64,000 nt of DNA. It comes from Siphonodentalium dalli (lineage: Eukaryota; Mollusca; Scaphopoda; Gadilida; Siphonodentaliidae). The stretch's first letter is position 1, and each line of letters begins with the position of its first letter. The stretch is taken from positions 155,021,152 through 155,085,151 of the forward strand of contig CP136066.1 of the NCBI GenBank assembly GCA_032622095.1, in the 5' to 3' direction. Below, piece after piece: positions 23,518 through 33,600 of the stretch. A model generated the notes under the pieces. The model was given only the letters and a program-made list of their open reading frames with translations. It was not told the origin of the DNA and ran no database searches. Made by a program: the position numbers and the translations under genes.

Positions 23518-24534
23518 CTCGTCCACGTTTTAGCTCAAAAAGTGGGTACTGCGCTTACTCATGATAACCGCCCTGAGCAAAAATTCAGTCAGCCTTCATG
23601 CGCCGACCTACCATATACCATATTTGTGTATGAAATAAAGATAAAGATGTGTTCTCTTTATATTATTAAGATAAAACAGAAAAATAACCAGAACAGGCTT
23701 CTCAAAGTACCGCCGGTACCACACATGACGGTACCGGTACTGTGCTAGTACCATGGTTCCGGTACCGGTTCTGGCAAACCATTTTATAGTTCTAGGTATA
23801 TCTGGAGGTAATACAGTTCTGAAAAGCACAAGCCACGAACTCGATTCTTAACTTAAATTAATGATAATTTTATATCAGAATAAAGCAAATATTTCGGGAC
23901 ATTAGATACCATTTTTGGAATATACTAACGAACTTTCCCGTAGAGTTTAGTGATGCGCAACTGACAACATAGACAATTTAATCAATCAAAATGGAACTAT
24001 TCGTTGCACACGTTTTTTTTTGGTTTTAACTTATTGTTCTTCTGTGTGTGATAAACTGATAGAACGTGTTCCGTAACGTGACAGACATCGGTGGTTTTCA
24101 CTTCACAATATTCAATCAGAATAAGTGTATTTGCAAAGTCGGTCGGCCATTTTAAATCTAAACAATAATGAGTCAAGTTAGGCAACAATTTCTCACACGA
24201 GTTCCTATACGAAATGTATGAACTATGATGTCTATTTAGCATGGTTCGTGGATATTCATTCCCGATTTGATTCTACTATGAGTCCCATTTAAATTCAAAA
24301 TGGTCTACCATATTTACACATTGATACGAGATGTGAAAAGGTACGTGTGTACGTGATTAACCAAAATGTGAGGGGCCCATACTTGTGGCTGGGGTTGTTT
24401 GTGAATAAATGATAAGAACTTGTAACTGGGTTTAGTGTATAATTGCCACAACTGGGCAATAATAAAGGCAAAAACATAAGTCACAATCACAAATTCCCAA
24501 CACAAAATAATCTTTGAAGATTAAAACAATATCA

Positions 24535-25150
24535 CAATGCCGTGCTTTCAAAGAATTGGAATTTAACCAGTGAAGAGTCATCGTAGACACATAAAAACCC
24601 GGACACACCCTTCCGATATCGACCTCTCGCGCCATGAATACAATCAGTAAAAAACCCAGTCTGAGCTTATTTTCAAGGATGGGCTTACTGAAGGATGTAT
24701 ACAGTAATAAATAGAATAAATAACTTGTTTGAACTGATGACATGAACAATAATTACAGATCAATAGTCCATATTTAACCTTTTCTTAATGGGAGCTGCTA
24801 AAGATCCTGTATAAATAACGGAATATCACGATGGAATGAACCGCATGCGCTGGTGGTATATTTTTCAGATAAACTTTTGCTCTGTATTCGAAAATGTGAG
24901 ACTCCTGAGGCCAGAAACATTTGCGAAATATGTTTATGGACCAGTTTGGACACATAAATTTTCAACATTTACCAAAATTATGTAGCACGTCAAAAGTTGC
25001 AGAGCAATGACAGCTTTGGATTTTCATCGCATGGTCTATCTAGTTAAATTCCTGTTACAGTTAGCGTTTTTTGACGCCGAATGCATGCACTGAAACGATT
25101 GGTCAGTGCAATTACTCTGTCTTGCAATCAAGTGTTTTATTTCTCTCCAG
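24535..25150. other. Unique sequence after the SET array; no clear exon
   Basis: Sequence becomes unique at AATATCAC|AATGCCG. Pyrimidine-AG strings occur (for example TATTTTTCAG ending at 24868) but no open, conserved segment follows. The minus frame at 24432-24749 straddles the array border and is not credible. Confidence 0.5.
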
Positions 25151-25181
25151 GCGCCAATGAAGGAAACAGAAGTAAATAAAA
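25151..25181 (+). CDS. Candidate 31-bp microexon downstream of the SET exon array
   Basis: The segment is preceded by TTTTATTTCTCTCCAG (strong polypyrimidine-AG acceptor) and followed by GTGAGT (strong donor). The SET exon ends at a codon boundary; reading this segment from its first base gives A-P-M-K-E-T-E-V-N-K plus one base with no stop, so the phases match. A short charged tail after W-W-R-P-E-K-K-K would be normal for this type of protein. The evidence is splice-site strength and phase only; a chance match is quite possible. Confidence 0.35.
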
Positions 25182-25346
25182 GTGAGTATATAACATGTAT
25201 CTAAATTAAATGGTGTCTAAAAAAATAAAATGTTTCAATCTAGTTAAACCTGAATATAAGAAAATTATGAGCGACACATAAAGAGCATTGGGTCCACTCC
25301 TAGTTTGCTATAGTCAGTCCATCAGTGTGATCGTTGGGCCAAATCC

Positions 25347-25450
25347 CGGACATTTCCCCACCGGACATTTCCCCACTTTCAAAAGCGGACATTTCCCCAC
25401 CTGGACATTCACCCACCCAGACATTTACCCATTCGGACATTTCCTCACCC
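25347..25450 (+). repeat. Minisatellite, about six copies of a 15-24 bp CGGACATTTCCCCAC unit
   Basis: CGGACATTTCCCCAC occurs three times nearly perfectly, followed by three diverged copies (GGACATTCACCCACC, AGACATTTACCCATT, GGACATTTCCTCACC). The frame through it gives repeated G-H-F-P-T, which comes from the repeat and is not evidence of a protein. Confidence 0.85.
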
Positions 25451-25559
25451 TGTTAATAAAATGTCTCAGGCCACATCCTCAGCCGATGTAATGTTTTGAC
25501 AAACATGAAAGAGTGGCGTGGGAATAATACGCCCTTTCTGGAGTAAAGCGGAGCAAGGT

Positions 25560-26205
25560 TTAATTCATTCGTTTGAAACTTGGTTCAGTTCACTCGATTC
25601 AATATAAAGTTATCATCTGGAAACCGCATATCAGGTAAAATCTGAGTCGAAAAAGGGGCATAACTCAGTCAAAATCATGCGGACAAAACCCATATTCGAA
25701 CTTGATCTATATTTTGGTGTGGTAAACTAACATACCAAATTTGGTTCAGTTCAGTTGGCCTGTATCGTTAGCTGGGAAATACACATACCAACTTTGGTTC
25801 AGATCAAATAATCCAAACTGGAGTTATCGGTCGGAAACCAAAATTTTTAACAGATGGTCAAATTCTAAGTCGAAAAAAGGCCGTAACTCATGTGAAAATA
25901 ATTGGACGGAACCCATATTCGAACTTGGCCTGTAGTTTTAGCTGGGAAATATACATACCAACATTGGTTCAGATCAAATAAGCCAAACTGGAGTTATCGG
26001 TCGGAAACCAAAAATATTAACAGACGGTCAAATTATAAGTCGAAAAAGGGCCGTAACTCATGTAAAAATAATGGGACGGAACCCATATTCGAACTTGGCC
26101 TGTAGTTTTAGCTGGGAAATACACATACCAACTTTGGTTCAGATCAAGAAATCCAAACTGGAGTTATCGATCGGAAACAAAAAATGTTAACGGACAGACT
26201 GATAA
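25560..26205. repeat. Tandem array of the dispersed motif, period 170 bp
   Basis: GCTGGGAAAT occurs at 25771, 25941 and 26111, exactly 170 bp apart. Each unit has CATACCAACTTTGGTTCAG, ACTGGAGTTATCGGTCGGAA, TAAGTCGAAAAAxGGCCGTA, GGACGGAACCCATATTCGAA and CTTGGCCTGTAGTTTTAGCT. A more diverged copy precedes them from about 25560. ORFs (25741-25935, 25902-26105) are readings of the repeat. This is the clearest array of the family also embedded in the 1540-bp and 1496-bp units. Confidence 0.9.
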
Positions 26206-26250
26206 CATAATACGACCTTTTTTTTTTTTTTTAAAGGGCGTATAAAAATA

Positions 26251-26516
26251 GGTTGGCCCAACGTAACTTATGATTTGCCAACGTTGGCCCAACGTAGGGG
26301 CCACGGTTCGGCCAACGATAAAAAAAATAGGTTGGCCCAACCTAACTTATGATTTGCCAACGTTGGCCTAACCATCAAAAATGGGTTGGCCCAACATAAC
26401 TTATGATTTGTCAACGTTGGCCCAACGTAGGGCCAACCATAAAACAAATAGGTTGAGCCAACGTAACTTATTATTTGCCAACGTTGGCCCAACGTAGGGC
26501 CGTAGGGCCAACCATA
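26251..26516. repeat. Four tandem copies of a dyad-symmetric unit of about 55-75 bp
   Basis: Each copy runs GGTTGGCCCAACGTAACTTA, then TGATTTGCCAACGTTGGCCC, then AACGTAGGGCCAACC-ATAAA. The outer parts are inverted complements, and CCAACGTTGG is a palindrome in itself, so each unit can form a hairpin and the array a series of cruciforms. The minus-strand frame with repeated V-G-P-T-L-A-N-H-K is a by-product. Confidence 0.85.
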
Positions 26517-26599
26517 AACAAGGGGTACGCATCTGAGATGCTTTTGTCGAGTTTTTTGGCAGTCGAACCAAACTTCTGCCAATAAGGTGCACAACTCCG

Positions 26600-27480
26600 G
26601 GGGAAAAAGTCGGACGGTGGTATATTATTGCAATAGACCTATATACCAAATATCAATTGAATCCGTTAATATTTCATTGAGTTATCGCACTAACGGTGAT
26701 AAAATTGTTATTAAAATAGACAAACTATAAGACCCATAACTCCGGAAAAAACTTCCGACAAACCAGGTTTTCGAACTCGTCCGAGATATTGTTGCAAGAG
26801 ACTCATATACCAAATATTGTTTAAATCAGTTAATATTTCATTGAGTTATCGCGCTAACATTGCTAAAAATAGACAAACTAAGACCCATAACTCCGCGAAA
26901 AAAATTCGGTCAAACCTGGTTTTCGAACTCGTTCGGGATATTGTGGCAGGAGACTCATATACCAAATATTGTTGAAATCGGTTAATATTTCTTCGAGTTA
27001 TCGCGCTAACGGTGATAAAATTGCTTAAAAAATAGACAAATTAAGACCCATAACTCTGGATTTTTTTTTAGTTCAAACCTGGCTTTCGAACTCGTCCGAG
27101 ATATTGTTGCAGGAGACTCATATACCAAATATTGTTGAAATCGGTTAATATTTCATCGAATTATCGCGCTAACGGTGATAACATTGCTAAAAATAGACAA
27201 ACTAAGACCGATAACTCAAGAGTAAAAAATTCGGACAAACCTGGTTTTCGAACTCGTCGGAGATATTGTTGCAAGAGTCTCATATACCAAATATTGTTGA
27301 AATTGGTTAATATTTGCGTGAGTTATCGCGCTAACGGTCAAAAACTAAAAAAAAAGTTATCAAAGATGGATAACTCTTGTCAAAAAGTTCGGGCAGTAAA
27401 TAGTCATTGGGAGCAACTCACATACCAAAATTGTTTTGAATCCGTTCACAAATGTCAAAGTTATAAGGCATTCTTTAGGT
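26600..27480. repeat. Five tandem copies of a 153-163 bp unit related to the dispersed motif
   Basis: GAGTTATCGCxCTAAC recurs near 26680, 26843, 26996, 27159 and 27320. Units also share AAGACCCATAACTCCGGAAA, GGTTTTCGAACTCGTCCGAG and ATATTGTTGCAGGAGACTCA, then CATATACCAAATATTGTTGA. Layout parallels the 170-bp family (CATACCAAATxTxGTT, CATAACTC landmarks). The block is bracketed by the GGTTGGCCCAACG hairpin repeats. Confidence 0.85.
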
Positions 27481-27533
27481 CCGCCCGCCCGCCAACCGTC
27501 CCTCGTCAAACCATAAAAACTCGACTTAAAATA

Positions 27534-27654
27534 GGTTGGGCCAACGTAGCTTATGATTTGCCAACGTAGGGCCGACCATACAAAATAGGTTGGGCCAACG
27601 TAACTTATGATTTGCCAACGTTGGCACAACGAGCAAAATTACGTTGGCCCAACC
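27534..27654. repeat. Two copies of the dyad-symmetric GGTTGGCCCAACG unit
   Basis: Same unit as 26251-26516 (GGTTGGGCCAACGTAxCTTA, TGATTTGCCAACG, GGGCCGACCATA). It ends with ACGTTGGCCCAACC directly before the edge of the 1496-bp satellite. Confidence 0.8.
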
Positions 27655-27683
27655 GAATGGGTCAACTATCATTGCTATCTGGG

Positions 27684-30600
27684 TAACCACCGATAACACA
27701 CGTGGAAGCGCCCTTAATAGCCGATACCAACTATTATTCGTCCCCACTACCTCGTCGATCATGCGCGAGTATTATGTTGTTGGACTCTTAGATTTACAAG
27801 GCGGGGCTACTCCCCCCACATGCTTTATAGGTAGCATCGAGACACCACGCGTGTGACATCCAAATGGTCATATGTCTCTTTCAGTACCATTTAGTCGAGA
27901 AGAGTCACGCAGTCGGCACACATGGCATAGCAAATAATTGCCATATTTTACTTGTTCAACCCATTGGTAATTAGCTTGAAAAGAAAAACTAAAAGGACAA
28001 ACTCCGAGCATATTATGCTTAACTGATATCGCGCACAGCGACAAGCTTACATTAACAGTATATACCGTAGTCAACAAGAGGAATTCAGTTCCTGTCAAAT
28101 AAAACAAACCCAGAGTTTATAATGATCGTGAACCAAAATATCAAATATAGGCAATGTGCAAGTCGTAAATGGGCCACAGAACATGCAGAATCTATTGAAC
28201 AGAAACTAATCGAACTTGGCCTTTATTATTTTGGCTGAGAACATATACCAACTTTGGTTGAGACAATCCAAACTGGAGTTATTCGAAGGAAATCAAAATG
28301 TTAACAAACACCTAATGGTATCTGCTTCCCGAACTTAAAACAGCCATTTACGCGCGCGGCATGGAACAAAAAAAGAGCGTTCGGTGTCTGTCTATCCCCG
28401 ATATGGTGGCAATAAAGAGCGTTTCTTTCACGTTCTGTGCGAAAAATTAAAAATGGCTTTTTAAAACTGTGGAAAGTAATTTTTTCAGAGCATATGAAAC
28501 CGGCATATCGATAGTTCGTGTATTTGTCAACATATATTATACACCCTTCCAATTTGCGTACATATGTCAGCCTGTTGTCGCTGAAATAACTTCATATCTA
28601 TTGAACCTATTCCATAGGGCTGAAATAAGCTCGCATTGGCTTTATTTATATGTGAAATAAGCCCAATATGGGCCTAAACGTTGGTGATTAAAACAGCCAG
28701 ATGTGGGACTATTTCAATAAGAAATAAGCCGCATTGCACTTATTTTAGCTGGAAAATAACAAGAATAAAAAAAAACTCACGGCTTGACAAATGTACAGTT
28801 AAACGGAATAAGTACACTGTGGGCTTATTTCAGAATCAAATAAGTCCAATATCAACCTATGCGAATATTTAGGTCCACTATGAAGCTATTACGACGAGAA
28901 TGTGTTGAAGACATTCGTCTAACTTATTTGTTTCTTTTCCAACAAAGAAACGTATTGCCCTAATAATAAATCGACATGGGCAAAGACACCCTCTTGTAGT
29001 ATCGTACACCATTATCAAATACTAAAACATAACCACTATTAATGTATTTCATATCAAGCCAGTAACCTGAGTGGATGGGTGAAAACATTCCTCGCGTAAA
29101 TGGGCGAAGAATTATATCTAGTTGGGATTGATTACGAAATCCTACTGTCCACTGATTTTCAAATAATTTGTTCCTGCTTTAACCACCGATAACACATGTG
29201 GAAGCGCCCTTAAGAGCCGTTACCAACTATTATTCGGCCCCACTACCTCGTCAACCATGAGCGAGCATTATGTTGTTGGATCTCTAAGATTTACAAGGCG
29301 GAGCTACTCCCCCACATGCTTTATAGGTAGCATCGAGACACCACGCGTGTGACATCCAAATGGTCATATGTCTCTTTCAGTACCATTTAGTCGAGAAGAG
29401 TCACGCAGTCGGCACGCATGGCATAGCAAATAATTGCCATATTTTACTTGTTCAACCCATTGGTAATTAGCTTGAAAAGAAAAACTAAAAGGACAAACTC
29501 CGAGCATATTATGCTTAACTGATATCGCGCACAGCGACAAGCTTACATTAACAGTATATACCGTAGTCAACAAGAGGAATTCAGTTCCTGTCAAATAAAA
29601 CAAACCCAGAGTTTATAATGATCGTGAACCAAAATATCAAATATAGGCAATGTGCAAGTCGTAAATGGGCCACAGAACATGCAGAATCTATTGAACAGAA
29701 ACTAATCGAACTTGGCCTTTATTATTTTAGCTGAGAACATATACCAACTTTGGTTGAGACAATCCAAACTGGAGTTATTCGAAGGAAATCAAAATGTTAA
29801 CAAACACCTAATGGTATCTGCTTCCCGAACTTAAAACAGCCATTTACGCGCGCGGCATGGAACAAAAAAAGAGCGTTCGGTGTCTGTCTATCCCCGATAT
29901 GGTGGCAATAAAGAGCGTTTCTTTCACGTTCTGTGCGAAAAATTAAAAATGGCTTTTTAAAACTGTGGAAAGTAATTTTTTCAGAGCATATGAAACCGGC
30001 ATATCGATAGTTCGTGTATTTGTCAACATATATTATACACCCTTCCAATTTGCGTACATATGTCAGCCTGTTGTCGCTGAAATAACTTCATATCTATTGA
30101 ACCTATTCCATAGGGCTGAAATAAGCTCGCATTGGCTTTATTTATATGTGAAATAAGCCCAATATGGGCCTAAACGTTGGTGATTAAAACAGCCAGATGT
30201 GGGACTATTTCAATAAGAAATAAGCCGCATTGCACTTATTTTAGCTGGAAAATAACAAGAATAAAAAAAAACTCACGGCTTGACAAATGTACAGTTAAAC
30301 GGAATAAGTACACTGTGGGCTTATTTCAGAATCAAATAAGTCCAATATCAACCTATGCGAATATTTAGGTCCACTATGAAGCTATTACGACGAGAATGTG
30401 TTGAAGACATTCGTCTAACTTATTTGTTTCTTTTCCAACAAAGAAACGTATTGCCCTAATAATAAATCGACATGGGCAAAGACACCCTCTTGTAGTATCG
30501 TACACCATTATCAAATACTAAAACATAACCACTATTAATGTATTTCATATCAAGCCAGTAACCTGAGTGGATGGGTGAAAACATTCCTCGCGTAAATGGG

Positions 30601-33600
30601 CGAAGAATTATATCTAGTTGGGATTGATTACGAAATCCTACTGTCCACTGATTTTCAAATAATTTGTTCCTGCTTTAACCACCGATAACACATGTGGAAG
30701 CGCCCTTAAGAGCCGTTACCAACTATTATTCGGCCCCACTACCTCGTCAACCATGAGCGAGCATTATGTTGTTGGATCTCTAAGATTTACAAGGCGGAGC
30801 TACTCCCCCACATGCTTTATAGGTAGCATCGAGACACCACGCGTGTGACATCCAAATGGTCATATGTCTCTTTCAGTACCATTTAGTCGAGAAGAGTCAC
30901 GCAGTCGGCACGCATGGCATAGCAAATAATTGCCAAATGTTACTTGTTCAACCCATTGGTAATTAGCTTGAAAAGAAAAACTAAAAGGACAAACTCCGAG
31001 CATATTATGCTTAACTGATATCGCGCACAGCGACAAGCTTACATTAACAGTATATACCGTAGTCAACAAGAGGAATTCAGTTCCTGTCAAATAAAACAAA
31101 CCCAGAGTTTATAATGATCGTGAACCAAAATATCAAATATAGGCAATGTGCAAGTCGTAAATGGGCCACAGAACATGCAGAATCTATTGAACAGAAACTA
31201 ATCGAACTTGGCCTTTATTATTTTGGCTGAGAACATATACCAACTTTGGTTGAGACAATCCAAACTGGAGTTATTCGAAGGAAATCAAAATGTTAACAAA
31301 CACCTAATGGTATCTGCTTCCCGAACTTAAAACAGCCATTTACGCGCGCGGCATGGAACAAAAAAAGAGCGTTCGGTGTCTGTCTATCCCCGATATGGTG
31401 GCAATAAAGAGCGTTTCTTTCACGTTCTGTGCGAAAAATTAAAAATGGCTTTTTAAAACTGTGGAAAGTAATTTTTTCAGAGCATATGAAACCGGCATAT
31501 CGATAGTTCGTGTATTTGTCAACATATATTATACACCCTTCCAATTTGCGTACATATGTCAGCCTGTTGTCGCTGAAATAACTTCATATCTATTGAACCT
31601 ATTCCATAGGGCTGAAATAAGCTCGCATTGGCTTTATTTATATGTGAAATAAGCCCAATATGGGCCTAAACGTTGGTGATTAAAACAGCCAGATGTGGGA
31701 CTATTTCAATAAGAAATAAGCCGCATTGCACTTATTTTAGCTGGAAAATAACAAGAATAAAAAAAAACTCACGACTTGACAAATGTACACTTAAACGGAA
31801 TAAGTACACTGTGGGCTTATTTCAGAATCAAATAAGTCCAATATCAACCTATGTGAATATTTAGGTCCACTATGAAGCTATTACGACGAGAATGTGTTGA
31901 AGACATTCGTCTAACTTATTTGTTTCTTTTCCAACAAAGAAACGTATTGCCCTAATAATAAATCGACATGGGCAAAGACACCCTCTTGTAGTATCGTACA
32001 CCATTATCAAATACTAAAACATAACCACTATTAATGTATTTCATATCAAGCCAGTAACCTGAGTGGATGGGTGAAAACATTCCTCGCGTAAATGGGCGAA
32101 GAATTATATCTAGTTGGGATTGATTACGAAATCCTACTGTCCACTGATTTTCAAATAATTTGTTCCTGCTTTAACCACCGATAACACATGTGGAAGCGCC
32201 CTTAAGAGCCGTTACCAACTATTATTCGGCCCCACTACCTCGTCAACCATGAGCGAGCATTATGTTGTTGGATCTCTAAGATTTACAAGGCGGAGCTACT
32301 CCCCCACATGCTTTATAGGTAGCATCGAGACACCACGCGTGTGACATCCAAATGGTCATATGTCTCTTTCAGTACCATTTAGTCGAGAAGAGTCACGCAG
32401 TCGGCACGCATGGCATAGCAAATAATTGCCATATTTTACTTGTTCAACCCATTGGTAATTAGCTTGAAAAGAAAAACTAAAAGGACAAACTCCGAGCATA
32501 TTATGCTTAACTGATATCGCGCACAGCGACAAGCTTACATTAACAGTATATACCGTAGTCAACAAGAGGAATTCAGTTCCTGTCAAATAAAACAAACCCA
32601 GAGTTTATAATGATCGTGAACCAAAATATCAAATATAGGCAATGTGCAAGTCGTAAATGGGCCACAGAACATGCAGAATCTATTGAACAGAAACTAATCG
32701 AACTTGGCCTTTATTATTTTGGCTGAGAACATATACCAACTTTGGTTGAGACAATCCAAACTGGAGTTATTCGAAGGAAATCAAAATGTTAACAAACACC
32801 TAATGGTATCTGCTTCCCGAACTTAAAACAGCCATTTACGCGCGCGGCATGGAACAAAAAAAGAGCGTTCGGTGTCTGTCTATCCCCGATATGGTGGCAA
32901 TAAAGAGCGTTTCTTTCACGTTCTGTGCGAAAAATTAAAAATGGCTTTTTAAAACTGTGGAAAGTAATTTTTTCAGAGCATATGAAACCGGCATATCGAT
33001 AGTTCGTGTATTTGTCAACATATATTATACACCCTTCCAATTTGCGTACATATGTCAGCCTGTTGTCGCTGAAATAACTTCATATCTATTGAACCTATTC
33101 CATAGGGCTGAAATAAGCTCGCATTGGCTTTATTTATATGTGAAATAAGCCCAATATGGGCCTAAACGTTGGTGATTAAAACAGCCAGATGTGGGACTAT
33201 TTCAATAAGAAATAAGCCGCATTGCACTTATTTTAGCTGGAAAATAACAAGAATAAAAAAAAACTCACGGCTTGACAAATGTACAGTTAAACGGAATAAG
33301 TACACTGTGGGCTTATTTCAGAATCAAATAAGTCCAATATCAACCTATGCGAATATTTAGGTCCACTATGAAGCTATTACGACGAGAATGTGTTGAAGAC
33401 ATTCGTCTAACTTATTTGTTTCTTTTCCAACAAAGAAACGTATTGCCCTAATAATAAATCGACATGGGCAAAGACACCCTCTTGTAGTATCGTACACCAT
33501 TATCAAATACTAAAACATAACCACTATTAATGTATTTCATATCAAGCCAGTAACCTGAGTGGATGGGTGAAAACATTCCTCGCGTAAATGGGCGAAGAAT

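Larger units (their letters stand above)
15531..24534. repeat. Six-unit tandem array, unit about 1540 bp, with dimeric higher-order structure
   Basis: Units start at TTTGAAC: U1 15531, U2 17060, U3 18369, U4 19903, U5 21452, U6 22988 to 24534. Full units are 1529-1549 bp. U2 is 1309 bp because about 225 bp just upstream of the exon is missing. U2 and U4 share private variants (for example ACATGAGTCAC, ATTCAATCAG), and U3 and U5 share others (ATTCGATCAG, TTGCTAAGTC, TTATTCTAGGAG). The array is therefore built from dimers of about 3085 bp. Each unit carries a motif copy at its start, a SET-domain exon-like segment, a G-rich tract and a GGTACC palindrome cluster. ORFs in the non-exon part recur only because the DNA repeats. 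Confidence 0.95.

Noticed and set aside
16563-24505. Recurring minus-strand ORFs in the 1540-bp array (84, 71, 63 and 91 codons).
   Set aside because: They are shadows of the tandem repeat, without recognisable domains. The only protein-like signal in the unit is the plus-strand SET exon, which lies between splice-like borders and is not defined by an ATG.
25288-25491. ORF with G-H-F-P-T repeats resembling a structural protein.
   Set aside because: It is a reading of a short minisatellite that decays along its length, with no conserved flanks.
26268-27762. Minus-strand ORFs with repeated V-G-P-T-L-A-N-H-K-L-R-W peptides.
   Set aside because: They translate the dyad-symmetric GGTTGGCCCAACG repeat. 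Such frames arise from the repeat wherever it occurs and do not indicate a protein.
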